Positions 28,256 to 37,047 of a stretch of DNA of 64,000 bases are shown here, one piece after another. Source of the stretch: Streptomyces sp. V2I9 (lineage in GTDB: Bacteria; Actinomycetota; Actinomycetes; Streptomycetales; Streptomycetaceae); assembly GCF_030817475.1 (NCBI RefSeq), contig NZ_JAUSZJ010000002.1, positions 6,648,626 to 6,712,625 on the forward strand, given 5' to 3'. The position numbers were made by a program, and so were the translations under genes. The notes below the pieces were generated by a model. It made no database searches. It was not told the origin of the DNA and saw only the letters and a program-made list of their open reading frames with translations. Positions within the stretch are counted from its first letter, which is position 1; each line of letters starts with the position of its first letter.

Positions 28256-29509
28256 TCAGACGAAGCTCCACTTCTGGTTGTCCGCGCCCGTGCACGTCCA
28301 CAGCCGCAGCTCGATGCGGAAGCTGGTGTGCTGGTTCACGTCGACGCACTTGCCGACGACGGTGTTCACCAGGTCGTGGGCCTCGTTGAGCACGAACTTC
28401 TGGGCGGCGTTGTCGCTGCAGTGGGCGAGCTGGATGGGGGTGCCGTCGTTGAAGTTCGCGTTGACCACGTCGAGGCACTTCCCGGCGATCCGCAGCGTAC
28501 CGTCCGAAGCGAACTGCCAGCTCTGGGCGTTGGTGCCGTTGCAGTCCCAGACCTCCAGCGGCATACCGTCGTTGAACATGCTGTGGGGCACGTTCAGGCA
28601 GCGGCCCGAGAGATGGTTGCGGATGACCACCGGGTTGCCCAGCGTCACCCCGGACGCGGGCGCCGCCTGGCCGCCCCCGCCCGCCGGCTTCGACTTGGCC
28701 TGCGACCTCGGCTTGGCCGGTGCCGCGCTCGTGCCGCCGGCCTTGTCCGCGGGGGCGGCGGCGGTGGGGGATTTGCCGGCCTGGGCGGGCGCGCTCTTGG
28801 CCGGAGCACCGGACGGGGAGGCGCCGACCGAGGGGGTGGCGCCCTTCGGCCCGCCGCCCCCGGACTTCTCGGGCTCCGCGACCCCGAACTCGCCCGGCCT
28901 GCCCTGCTCGTCACCGCCCAGCACGGTCCCGGCGGCGTTGGCCGTCCGCGGCCGTTCGTCGTCGTCCCCGCCGAGTACCAGGAACGGCACCGACAGCAGA
29001 AGCGTTCCGGCGACCGCCGCTCCGGCCAGCGCCGCCTTGCCGGGCCGGCCCACCGCCGCGGTCTTCGGCGACTCGTCGCCGGCCGCCGTCGACGTCAGGT
29101 TCCGTACGAAGGCGGGCAGCCGGCTCTGCGACACCGTGACCGCGGCGTCGCCCTCGGCGCGGGTTCCGCCGTCGGGTATGGACGCGTCGTCCGCGCCGGC
29201 AGTTCCGGTGTCCGGGGCGTCCTGGGCGCGGAGGGCCGCTGCGCCGCCTCCGGCCTCCGCGCCGCTCTCGGCACCGGGAGCTGCCGAGGCGTCCTCGCCG
29301 ACGGGCCCGCTCCCGGAGCCCGCCACGCCTTCGGACTTCTCGGCGGCCTTCGCGACGGCCGGCGTCGCGGCGTCGGCGGTACTCGCGGTCGCCGTCACGG
29401 CGGCCCCGGCGCGGCTCTCCTCGCCGCCCGTCCGGGTCGCGGCCGTGGAGGTGGCGGTGGAGTCCTCACCGGCCGGAGGCACGGCGGGGGCAGGGGTCGA
29501 ACGCGTCAC
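28256..29509 (-). CDS. Membrane-anchored ricin-B-type lectin protein, 417 aa
   Basis: GTG 29509 overlaps the stop of the preceding T7SS-associated gene by four bases (GTGA). Residues 1-150 are a long Ala/Thr/Gly-rich cytoplasmic segment. A membrane helix follows at about 155-178 (AALAGAAVAGTLLLSVPFLVL), then a Pro/Ala/Lys-rich spacer and a C-terminal ricin-type beta-trefoil (about 290-417). That domain contains GRCLNV, GKCLDV and GKCVDV repeats and Q-x-W-like motifs (AQSWQF, AQKFVL, NQKWSF). The topology places a carbohydrate-binding domain outside the cell. Its place in the operon with eccA-like and mycP genes suggests it docks the secretion apparatus or a substrate to the cell wall; this is inference. 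Confidence 0.9.
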   Translation of the reverse strand: MTRSTPAPAVPPAGEDSTATSTAATRTGGEESRAGAAVTATASTADAATPAVAKAAEKSEGVAGSGSGPVGEDASAAPGAESGAEAGGGAAALRAQDAPDTGTAGADDASIPDGGTRAEGDAAVTVSQSRLPAFVRNLTSTAAGDESPKTAAVGRPGKAALAGAAVAGTLLLSVPFLVLGGDDDERPRTANAAGTVLGGDEQGRPGEFGVAEPEKSGGGGPKGATPSVGASPSGAPAKSAPAQAGKSPTAAAPADKAGGTSAAPAKPRSQAKSKPAGGGGQAAPASGVTLGNPVVIRNHLSGRCLNVPHSMFNDGMPLEVWDCNGTNAQSWQFASDGTLRIAGKCLDVVNANFNDGTPIQLAHCSDNAAQKFVLNEAHDLVNTVVGKCVDVNQHTSFRIELRLWTCTGADNQKWSFV

Positions 29510-30255
29510 GGGGTCCTCACCGAGGTAGGGGGCCAGGGGGCCGATACTGAACCTTCGGGCAGCGGAGCGGAGATGCCGGATTCGTGGGCACCGGTCTCGC
29601 GCGCGCCCTCGTCCTCGCCGGGCACGGGGTCCGGCAGGCTCTCCGCCGGTACGGCCAGGGGCGCGGAGGCCAGGGCGTTGACCAGCAGCAGCGCGCGTGA
29701 TTCTCGCACATCCCGCGCCAACTCCGCTGCGGACAGGGTGTCATGGATCAATGACGCGGGCGTGAACTGATGTGTGGGATCGGTGAAGACCAGGATGACG
29801 GGGCGGCCGTCCGCTCCGGCTGCCGTCAGCGGCCGTCCGTCGAGACCGCGCACCACGCTGACCTCCGCGGCGGCCAGGGCCGCCAACGCCTCGTCGACGG
29901 AGCCGTATCCCGTCGCCGCCCGCTGCGCCGCCGCGTCCACCGGATCGGTGGGCTCCGGCCACCCGAGCACCGAAGGGGACGGCCGGTAGAGGGGGTTGGC
30001 CCGGTACGCGACGATGTCCCCGTCCTCGTCGGAGCGCCACTCGCCGACCACCGCCCACTCCGGCGGCGGCCGGTCCTGCGGCCACTGCGGATCGACGGCG
30101 CCCAACCAGTGGTCCGGAGCATCCCGCGCCGCGGCGCGCACCGCGTCGGGTATGACGGGGGGCGCCTCCTCCGCCGGCGGCTCTCCGCCGGCCGTGGTCC
30201 CGGAGGGCGCGACGGCGTCGCTCCCCGCATCCGCTTGTCGTTCTGCGGACCGCAT
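29506..30255 (-). CDS. Type VII secretion system-associated protein, 249 aa
   Basis: ATG 30255 (MRSAERQADAG) follows a GCAGG-type site. The core PPPEWAVVGEWRSD, then NPLYRPSPSVLGWPEPTDP and GYGSVDE, is closely matched by a second gene at 42471, defining a paralogous family seen beside actinobacterial T7SS genes. The protein has no signal peptide or membrane helix and may act in the cytosol. It heads the operon with the lectin, EccA-like and mycosin genes and overlaps the lectin gene by four bases. The reading frame is open upstream through a broken integrase gene, so an automatic caller could wrongly report a 672-aa fusion. Function unknown. Confidence 0.85.
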   Translation of the reverse strand: MRSAERQADAGSDAVAPSGTTAGGEPPAEEAPPVIPDAVRAAARDAPDHWLGAVDPQWPQDRPPPEWAVVGEWRSDEDGDIVAYRANPLYRPSPSVLGWPEPTDPVDAAAQRAATGYGSVDEALAALAAAEVSVVRGLDGRPLTAAGADGRPVILVFTDPTHQFTPASLIHDTLSAAELARDVRESRALLLVNALASAPLAVPAESLPDPVPGEDEGARETGAHESGISAPLPEGSVSAPWPPTSVRTP

Positions 30256-30324
30256 CCTGCACCTGCCTTCGGGGGTCGTCCACGGGCGGCGAGCGCCGCA
30301 ACCTGTCCGTGGAAGGCAACAGGA

Positions 30325-31443
30325 TGCCATGTCGGCGGAGCCTTCGAACGCTCCCGGAGCGCGATGTATCTGAACATGTCGGTGTCGTGGGGTGTATCGC
30401 GAAGCCGCTCGCGCGGGCCTCGTTCCGTACAGGTTCGGGAGCGGGCGGAATGCCAAGCTTCGGTGGGAGGCGAAGAAGTGGCGGAAGCCGTAGACGACCA
30501 TGCCTTCAGGGATCTCGACGAGGCCGGCCTTCTTCATGCGCTGCCACTGGTTCCCGATCCAGTAGTTGAGCATCGGCTTGGTCAGGTCTCGCGGGCTGCG
30601 GAGCGGGTAGCCGTCGATGGTGCCGTACGTGTCCGCGTACCACTCGATGGAGTGCTTGACCCGTGCCGGGAGCGGGACGTCGCGGTGATCGCCGACCTTG
30701 CGGCGCTTGAGGGGGACGTAGGCCTTCGTGGGCTGGTTGACCTGCTCGGTGATCCGGTACACGTCGTCGGCCACGATGTTGTTGATGTTGACGGCCAGCG
30801 CTTCCCCGTTGCGCATGCCGCAGCCGCTCATGAGGTCGGCGACGAGGCGGAACACGTCGTCGGCGGCGGTGCGTATGCCGTGGAGCTGGGTGGGGGAGGG
30901 GATGACGGCGCGCGTGGGGTCGTACTGCGGGGGCTCGACGCCGTCGAGCGGGTTGTCGTCGTAGAGGCCGAGCCGGTGGGCGTCCAGCAGGATCGACTTG
31001 AGTTTGTCGAATGCGTTGGACCGGGTGGCCGGGCCGATGCCGTCGCGCTCCATGGTCTGGATGAAGGCTTCGACGACCTTGTGGTCGAAGGTGCCCATCC
31101 GGCGGCTCTGGAAAGCAGGGTAGAGGTGGTGGACGAGCAGTGAGTCGAGGTGTCGCATGGAGCTGGGGCCGAGGTCGCGCTGGCTGGCCTTCCACTCGGT
31201 GGCGTACTGCTCGAACCGCATCGGGCTGTACTTCTGGATGCGCTCGGCTTTGTACTGGTCAGGTGGGCTGCTCTTCCGGTCCTGGTAGACCTTGGCGAGG
31301 CGGGCCTTGGCCTTTTCCTGGGTGGAGAATCCGGATTCCTCGGCCTGTCGGCCGGCCGCGTTGCGGTAGCGGATCTTGTAATCGTGCGGGCACCTCGGCC
31401 ATCGGCTCTCGGGGTGCCCGCACTCCTTGAAGGAACTTCCCAT
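30325..31443 (-). pseudogene. Tyrosine recombinase (phage-type integrase) remnant
   Basis: From ATG 31443 (MGSSFKECGHPESRWPRC) the frame encodes an N-terminal Arm/SAM-like region and the start of a tyrosine-recombinase catalytic domain, with the box I Arg in GCGMRNGEA and the box II motif YGFRHFFAS ending near 30463. Homology then stops abruptly. Short C-terminal scraps follow in two frames: TDMFRY in one and PGAFEGSADMA in another near 30325-30400. The segment that should carry GH...Y with the catalytic Tyr is missing. An internal deletion plus frameshift therefore inactivated it. It marks a former integrative element whose right end now abuts the T7SS-associated gene. Confidence 0.8.
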
Positions 31444-31538
31444 GCCGCGGACGAGGCCGGTGGCCACGTTCGTCGACTCCCGGGCGTCTTGCTGACCTTT
31501 TACTGACCCCGGATGGTCGATCAAGCCCCTGAGCTGGG

Positions 31539-31724
31539 GTGAAACGGAAAGCCGCTGCCTTGTTCTGGAACTGGATCGGACGGTCCCAGGAGGAGATCGT
31601 CCAGGCCCGCGAGGACTGGATGGAGGGGAAGCGGTTCGGCGAGGTCAAGGGCTACGACGGGGCTCGGCTGCCTGCCCCCGCATCGCCGCCGGTACCGCTG
31701 AAGCCGCGTGGAAGGCTCCGCTGA
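31539..31724 (+). pseudogene. 3' remnant of a pirin-family gene
   Basis: GTG 31539 to TGA 31724 encodes 61 residues matching the C-terminal end of pirin proteins: FWNWIGRSQEEIVQAREDW, then RFGEVKGYDGARLPAP and a terminal PLKPRGR. The cupin domains that make up the rest of pirin (about 240 aa) are absent upstream, where the integrase remnant begins on the opposite strand about 95 bases away. It looks like a gene cut during integration or excision of the element. Expression is unlikely to yield a functional protein. Confidence 0.75.
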
Positions 31725-31837
31725 CCCGCGGGTCCTGCACGGCGCGCGGAGCCCGTGCCGCCGGGGTCGTGAGGACGGGTGAGGCGCGGTCATGACCCCG
31801 GCGGGTTCCTGTCATCACCACGCCACCCGGACGCCCC

Positions 31838-33349
31838 CTAATCCCTGACCTTGAGGAAGCGCATCCGGGTTGCGCCGTTGCTGTCGGTGCCGCCGGCCTC
31901 GGCGTTGGAGATCTTGCCGCCGGTGAGGACGAACATCAGGTGCAGGCGGACTGTCCGAGGGCCGGAGGCGACCGTGTACTCGGTCATGATGTGGGTGGTT
32001 CCGCCCTGCTGCTCCTGCCTCTCCGCGTTGATCGCCGCGATCTGGGTGAAACTCGTCAGGAGGGTGTCGGTGGTTTCGTCCCGGAGCCAGCCGATGATGT
32101 AGCCGCTGCCGCCGGTGGCGGAACCGAGCGCGTACCGCACGTCGCTGTCGATGTGGTAGACGCCGGCTTCCGGGAGCACGAGGTCGGACTCGGGGATCGG
32201 CACGTCGGTACCGGCCCGTGCCAGGAGGTTGGCGTGCTGCCGCTCGGCGTTGAGGAACGCGCTCACCGGGGTGAGGCGGGCGCCGACCTGCCACCGTTCG
32301 GGGCAGCCGGGCGTTCCGGTGACGTCGATGTCCACCGACCGGTGCGTGCTGGTGTTGCCGCCGGGAGCGATACCCGTGACGTCGATCCGCGGCACGAGCA
32401 GCCCACCGGTCGTGCGCCGTGCGGCATTGCACGGGGACGGGTCCAGAGCGGGCGTGTCGGGTGCGTAGAGACACCCGTCACTGCCGCGGGTGACGGCGTT
32501 GCCCCGGTCGGTGGAGATGCACGGAGGGCGGGTGGTGGCGCAACCGTCCTGGCAGGAGGAGACGGGGACGACGGGCGGGACCGGGGCGTAGGGGCGGGAC
32601 GAGCCGTCGAGGGTGTCGGTCGTGCAGGTGATCGCGCCGTCGCAGTCCCGGCAGGTCGTACGCAGGAACGGCCTGCCGCAGCCCGGAGCGGACGCCTGGA
32701 CGGTGAGGACGAAGCTGTCGACGGTCCACTGTTTGGGGCCGACTCGGCAGGCGTCGTCGTTGCCCGTCTCCAGGTTGAGCTCGACGACGACCTTTCCCGC
32801 GAGGACGTCCGCGAGGGGCACGGTGGTCGGCGGGATGACGCCGTTGTCGTCACCGCCCGCCGACAGGTCGGGTGGGCCCAGGAGGTCGGTGCGGATCGAG
32901 GTCGTGCCGTTCCACAGCGCGAAGCGTCCGTAGAGCCGGCATGCCGTTGCCGGGCCGTCGTTGTGCACACGCACCGAGGCGCTGATCGTGACGGTGGTGG
33001 GGTTGCCGCGCACGGACTCGGGGTCGATGTGCACGACTCCGGCCAGCCACGTGTGCTGCCCGTTGTGCGTCCCGTCGTCGGCGGGGAACGTGCCCCTGCC
33101 GCTGTTCAGGATGGTCTGGGCGACGACAGGGTCCAGAGCGGCGTGGGTGTTGGCGATGGTGTAGTACGGCGTCGGGTCGGTGCTCCTCGCGGTCGCCGCC
33201 ACCCGGTAGGGAGCGGAGTCGCGCAGCGGGGTCGTCTCGCAGCGCTCGGAACGCTGGGAACAGGAACACGGAGTGGGCGGGCAACCCGGCTTGGAAGGCT
33301 GACAGTCGCCGATGACGATCGGTGACCGCTCGCAGCCGCATGTGCTCAT
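31838..33349 (-). CDS. Unknown Cys-rich protein with C-terminal jelly-roll-like domain, 503 aa
   Basis: ATG 33349 has AAGGAG seven bases upstream. The first 40 residues are unusually Cys-rich (MSTCGCERSPIVIGDCQPSK and on), and more Cys clusters occur in the middle (TTCRDCDG, SSCQDGC). There is no signal peptide. The C-terminal about 130 residues (from LPEAGVYHIDSDVRYALG) look like a compact beta-sandwich reminiscent of C1q/TNF-like trimerising domains in phage fibre or exosporium-type proteins, but I cannot assign a family. The gene stands alone between the integration scar and the rsbP-like gene. Many aromatic-poor beta segments and paired cysteines suggest a structural or surface protein. 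Confidence 0.7.
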   Translation of the reverse strand: MSTCGCERSPIVIGDCQPSKPGCPPTPCSCSQRSERCETTPLRDSAPYRVAATARSTDPTPYYTIANTHAALDPVVAQTILNSGRGTFPADDGTHNGQHTWLAGVVHIDPESVRGNPTTVTISASVRVHNDGPATACRLYGRFALWNGTTSIRTDLLGPPDLSAGGDDNGVIPPTTVPLADVLAGKVVVELNLETGNDDACRVGPKQWTVDSFVLTVQASAPGCGRPFLRTTCRDCDGAITCTTDTLDGSSRPYAPVPPVVPVSSCQDGCATTRPPCISTDRGNAVTRGSDGCLYAPDTPALDPSPCNAARRTTGGLLVPRIDVTGIAPGGNTSTHRSVDIDVTGTPGCPERWQVGARLTPVSAFLNAERQHANLLARAGTDVPIPESDLVLPEAGVYHIDSDVRYALGSATGGSGYIIGWLRDETTDTLLTSFTQIAAINAERQEQQGGTTHIMTEYTVASGPRTVRLHLMFVLTGGKISNAEAGGTDSNGATRMRFLKVRD

Positions 33350-33956
33350 GGGTCAACTCCTTCTGGGGGGTGCAGCGATGGCAGTGGCGGTGCGCCACGG
33401 CCCATGGCCGTTCGAGCGCGAGGGCAGCACGTCGACCCGGCGCCGAAACGGGGGGAAGGCGAGAGGGCGGGGGGCGAGGGATCCCGACGGGCCTGAAGGC
33501 GGCTCTCGATCGGGGAGGGAAGGGGCCGTGCGGCGGCTGTTCGCCGGGCCGTGGCCGACATGGCGTCGATCGTCATCCGGCCAGGTGGTCCCTCAGCCGG
33601 TCATGTCCCTGGAGTGACGTACAGAAGCGGCCCGGCCGGACTCTGCGGCGTTCTGCTGCTGGTGCTGGACGAGCCGCGCCGGGCGGATGAGCGGAGAAAT
33701 ACCTGAGGCACCGTCATGTGAAGCGCCGATACCCTTCTCAAGGTACTAGCCTGTGATCCGCCGAGCGCTACCCCGTAAGGGTGAATGAAGTCTCCGGCCG
33801 GGGCGCGAAGTTCTCAGCCCTCAGTTCCTACGGCCCGTCAGGGGGGAATGGAGGACGGCTCCTGCGCCGGGAGCACACCACCCGCGGCTGTGATCGTTCC
33901 GCCTCGCCCCGGGCCGACGACGCGGTCCGTCCGTCGCGGCGACCCGCCCCTGCCCC
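33350..33956. other. Intergenic stretch without a supported gene
   Basis: About 600 bases lie between the Cys-rich gene and the 3' end of the rsbP-like gene. Short open frames occur on both strands but lack codon bias, ribosome-binding sites and recognisable products. The AT-richer patch around 33690-33790 could hold a promoter for the Cys-rich gene; I could not define its elements. Confidence 0.5.
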
Positions 33957-35210
33957 TCACCGCAGGTCCGGCGGCACGCTCATGGCCAGGAGTGCGGTGT
34001 CGTCGTCGAGTCCCTCACCGAACGAGTCCAGCAGTGCGGTGAGTGCCCCGACGACTCCGTTTGCCGAGGTGGGCGCGAGGGACCGCGCGAGGTCCAGGAG
34101 TGCTTCGTCGCCGTAGCGGTCACCCGCGTTCCCGGTACGGGCCTCGGTCAGTCCGTCGGTGTAGAGCAGCAGGGTGTCACCGGGGCGCAGGTCCAGGGTG
34201 GCGGTGGTGAACCGCGCGTCCGGTACGACCCCGACCAGTTGGCCGCCCGGAGTGTGCACGTAGTCGGCGCTGCCGTCGGCGCGGAGCAGCACGGCGGGTG
34301 GGTGGCCACCGCCGGCCAGGACGACGTGGAATCCGGTGCCGTCCTCCTCGGGGGTGAGCAGGCCGAAGATCACGGTGCAGAAGTGCGGTTCGTCCTCCTG
34401 GACCTGATGGTTGAGCGCGGTGTTGAGGTTGGCGAGAACCCTGACCGGCACGGAATCGGAGACCGCGGCGGCTCGCAGGGTGTAGCGCGCCAGCGACGTC
34501 ACCACCGCGGCGTCCGCGCCCTTGCCGCGCACGTCCCCCATGAAGAACCCCCGGTCTCCGGCGGCGAGCGGGAACAGATCGTAGAAGTCCCCGCCCACCT
34601 CGTCGGAGGACGCGACGTGGTAGTGCGCGGCGACCTCCATGCCCGGCACGGGTTCGATGGCCGGCGGGACGAGGGTGCGCTGCAGGGTGGTGGCGAGGCG
34701 TTGCAGGCGTTCGCGGTCGTGTTCGGCATCCTGCCGGGCCCGCAGGAGTTCACGCTCGTAGGCACGCCGGTCACGGGCGTCGAGGAGGGTGGTGCGAATC
34801 AGCAGGGGTTCGCCGTCCTCGCCCCGCTTGATGGTGGACGTGACCAGGACGGGCAGCCGGGTGCCGTCCGCGGCCTTGAGTTCCAGGGCGACGCCGTTGA
34901 CCTCGCCCTGCATCCGCAGCAGGGGTGCGAAGTGCGTCTCGTGGTACAGCCTGCCGCCGATGGTCAGCAGGTCGGAGAAGTGCCTGTGGCCCACCAGCTC
35001 CTCACGACGGCGGCCGAGCCATCTGAGGAGCGTTCCGTTGACCTTGGCGATCCGCCCGTCCATCAGCGTGGAGAGGTAGCCGCACGGCGCGTTCTCGTAC
35101 AGGTCCTCCGCGCTGTCCTCCAGCAGGGCGGAGGGCACCGGGGGTTCCTGGCCACGGTCCTCCGCGGACCACGATCCGTCGGTCCCCTCGCCGCCCGGAC
35201 GCACGGTCAC
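33957..35210 (-). CDS. PAS-PP2C phosphatase (RsbP/RsbU-like), 417 aa
   Basis: The gene starts at GTG 35210, overlapping the stop of the hydrolase gene by four bases; a later GTG before PSALLEDSAEDLYENAPCGY is possible. A PAS domain (about 35-150, with NAPCGYLSTLMDG and GHRHFSDLLT) is followed by a short coiled linker and a SpoIIE/PP2C phosphatase domain. Metal-binding and family motifs are visible: DEVGGDFYD, MGDVRGKGADAA, LYTDGLTEAR and LDDDTALLAM. In Bacillus, RsbP with its PAS domain needs the hydrolase RsbQ to signal energy stress to an anti-anti-sigma factor. The adjacent hydrolase gene reproduces that pair. Its anti-anti-sigma target is not in this window. Confidence 0.92.
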   Translation of the reverse strand: MTVRPGGEGTDGSWSAEDRGQEPPVPSALLEDSAEDLYENAPCGYLSTLMDGRIAKVNGTLLRWLGRRREELVGHRHFSDLLTIGGRLYHETHFAPLLRMQGEVNGVALELKAADGTRLPVLVTSTIKRGEDGEPLLIRTTLLDARDRRAYERELLRARQDAEHDRERLQRLATTLQRTLVPPAIEPVPGMEVAAHYHVASSDEVGGDFYDLFPLAAGDRGFFMGDVRGKGADAAVVTSLARYTLRAAAVSDSVPVRVLANLNTALNHQVQEDEPHFCTVIFGLLTPEEDGTGFHVVLAGGGHPPAVLLRADGSADYVHTPGGQLVGVVPDARFTTATLDLRPGDTLLLYTDGLTEARTGNAGDRYGDEALLDLARSLAPTSANGVVGALTALLDSFGEGLDDDTALLAMSVPPDLR

Positions 35211-36007
35211 GGTCCCTGCACGAAGGCGATGATCGCCTCGGCGGTCTCCCCGGGGGCGCTCAGCTGGGGGCAGTGGCCCGTCGAGTCCAGGGTGACCAGC
35301 TTGCTGCCGGGGATCTGCGCGTGGACGAAGGCGCCCACCTCGCGCGGGGCGATCGTGTCGCGCGCGCTCTCGGCGATGAGCGTCGGAACGGTCACCTCGG
35401 GGAGATCCGCCCGGTTGTCGGACAGGAAGGTGGCCCGTGCGAAGACGCGGGCCATCTCGGGGTCCGTTCGGCAGAAGCTGTTGGTCAGCTCCTCTCCCAG
35501 TTCGGGGCGCTCCGGGTTTCCCATGATCACCGGCGCCATGGTCGCCGACCAGCCCAAATAGTTGCTGTCCAGCGACTCGAGCAGTTCGTCGATGTCCTGC
35601 TCGCTGAAGCCGCCCCGGTAGTCGCCGTCGTCGATGTACGACGGCGAGGGGGTGAGGAGGACCAGTTTCTCGAAGAGGGCCGGTTCCCGCACGGCGGCGA
35701 GCACACCGATCATGGAGCTGACGGAATGCCCGACGAAGGTCACGGGTCCGAGGCCGAGCTCGTGGCAGATATCGATGACGTCCCGCGCATAGGCGTCCAG
35801 GGTGGAGTACCGCTCGGCGCTCCACCCCGATGTGTCGGAACGCCCCGCCCCCACGTGGTCGAAGAGGACCACCCGGAAGTGCTCCTCCAGCACGGGTGCG
35901 ACGAGACGCCAGAGATTCTGATCGCAGCCGAACCCGTGGGCGAGCATCACCACCGGGGCGTTCTCGCGGCCCGTCACCCGTACCCGGTTTCTCCTGCACA
36001 CGTCCAC
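35207..36007 (-). CDS. rsbQ: RsbQ-like alpha/beta hydrolase, 266 aa
   Basis: The start is taken as GTG 36007 because VDVCRRNRVRVTG aligns with the usual beginning of RsbQ and the resulting 266 aa matches the family length. HGFGCDQNLW near the N-terminus is an RsbQ hallmark (also seen in karrikin/strigolactone receptor relatives). Catalytic residues are visible: Ser in VGHSVSSM, Asp in SARDTIAP and His in STGHCPQL. RsbQ supplies or binds a small hydrophobic ligand that activates the PAS domain of RsbP. The four-base overlap with the downstream PAS-PP2C gene strongly supports that partnership. Confidence 0.92.
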   Translation of the reverse strand: MDVCRRNRVRVTGRENAPVVMLAHGFGCDQNLWRLVAPVLEEHFRVVLFDHVGAGRSDTSGWSAERYSTLDAYARDVIDICHELGLGPVTFVGHSVSSMIGVLAAVREPALFEKLVLLTPSPSYIDDGDYRGGFSEQDIDELLESLDSNYLGWSATMAPVIMGNPERPELGEELTNSFCRTDPEMARVFARATFLSDNRADLPEVTVPTLIAESARDTIAPREVGAFVHAQIPGSKLVTLDSTGHCPQLSAPGETAEAIIAFVQGP

Positions 36008-36219
36008 ACGGACATGGTGGCACCCTTTGCCCTTGACGGCCCGGTCTGCCGGGCGGCCGCCACCCATCGGTACGGTCCCGATTCCGGTGGTCGGCACCTA
36101 CGTCCGAGAGGGGCCCCTCCGGCCCGGGGGGTCGGTGGGGGCGGCCCACGCCCGTCTGCCGTCGAGGCGTCCACCCGTGTGGCAGGGGAGTGTGCCGCGT
36201 ACGACGTCGCGCGTCCCGT

Positions 36220-36642
36220 TCACGCCGTCGTCTCGGGCTGCTCCGGGGCGATGTCGGCGATCAGGCCCTCGACGAGGGTTTTGATCTGGTCGCGGATCGG
36301 GCGGACGGCTTCGAGGCCCTGCCCGGCCGGGTCCTCGAGCTGCCAGTCGAGGTAGAGCTTGCCGGGGAAGACGGGGCAGGTGTCGCCGCAGCCCATGGTG
36401 ACGCAGACGTCCGACTCCTTCACCGCGTCGACGGTGAGGATCTTCGGCGTCCGGGCGGAGATGTCGATGCCCACCTCGGCCATGGCCTCGACGGCGGCCG
36501 GGTTGACCCGTGCGCCGGGGTCGGAGCCCGCGGAGCGGACCTCGACGCGGTCGCCGGCCAGGTGGGTCAGCCAGGCTGCGGCCATCTGGGAGCGTCCGGC
36601 GTTGTGGACGCACACGAACAGGACGGACGGCTTGTCGGCCAT
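36220..36642 (-). CDS. arsC: Arsenate reductase (low-molecular-weight phosphatase type), 140 aa
   Basis: ATG 36642 (MADKPSVLFV) begins right at the first strand; an in-frame extension upstream is not supported. The phosphatase-like loop C11-VHNAG-R17-S matches CX5R. Further cysteines at 80, 85 and 89 (SDVCVTMGCGDTCPVF) resemble the relay cysteines of thioredoxin- or mycothiol-linked ArsC enzymes. The reaction is arsenate to arsenite, which the neighbouring ACR3 pump then expels. The gene is divergent from the adjacent arsR, with which it shares about 96 bases of control region. Confidence 0.93.
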   Translation of the reverse strand: MADKPSVLFVCVHNAGRSQMAAAWLTHLAGDRVEVRSAGSDPGARVNPAAVEAMAEVGIDISARTPKILTVDAVKESDVCVTMGCGDTCPVFPGKLYLDWQLEDPAGQGLEAVRPIRDQIKTLVEGLIADIAPEQPETTA

Positions 36643-36731
36643 GGTGATCGTTCTCTCTCGTCGCATGGCGGAATCCGGCCCGCCCATCACTTCAGCCCCC
36701 ACTGGTATCAGCAGGCGGTGATGTGACAGTA

Positions 36732-36745
36732 TCAGTGCATGCTGA
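36732..36745 (+). promoter_or_regulatory. Candidate ArsR operator at the start of arsR
   Basis: TCAG-tgcatg-CTGA is an inverted repeat straddling the arsR start codon. GTATCAG also occurs upstream at 36704-36710 and again at 36729-36735. No ribosome-binding site precedes ATG 36739, so the message may be leaderless, with a -10 element near 36728-36733. ArsR would then repress both arsR-acr3 and the divergent arsC. Confidence 0.4.
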
Positions 36746-37047
36746 CTTCAGTCGATCCTGACGTGATCCGGGTGCTGGGCGATCCGCTCCGCCTGAAGAT
36801 CGTGACCCTGCTGGCGCGCGAGACGCTCTGCACGACGCACCTGGTCGAGGAGACCGGAGCCAGGCAGACCAACCTGTCCAACCACCTGAAGGTGCTGCGT
36901 GAGGCCGGGCTGGTGGAGACCGAGCCGTGCGGCCGCTTCACCTACTACAAGCTCAAGCCCGAGGTCCTGGCCGGGCTGTCCGAGCGGTTCGCCGCGCTGG
37001 CCGAGACCGCCCGCACCGCGTCCGAGAACAGGAGGGCCTGCCCGTGA
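36739..37047 (+). CDS. arsR: ArsR-family arsenite-responsive repressor, 102 aa
   Basis: This is a compact winged-helix protein: LGDPLRLKIVTLLARE, then the recognition helix region ARQTNLSNHLKVLREAGLV and the wing GRFTYYKLKPEVL. A Cys in ETLCTTHLVEE lies at the position of the ArsR metal-sensing helix, though the classical second Cys (CxC) is replaced by Thr; another Cys is in TEPCGRF. It overlaps the ACR3 gene by four bases (GTGA), so regulator and pump are co-translated. It differs clearly from the second ArsR at 38775. Confidence 0.94.
   Translation: MLTSVDPDVIRVLGDPLRLKIVTLLARETLCTTHLVEETGARQTNLSNHLKVLREAGLVETEPCGRFTYYKLKPEVLAGLSERFAALAETARTASENRRACP

Noticed and set aside
29506..31524. 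Single 672-aa integrase-T7SS fusion protein
   Set aside because: An internal start at 30255, homology of only the last 249 residues to the paralogue and scrambled integrase C-terminal scraps indicate two separate units.
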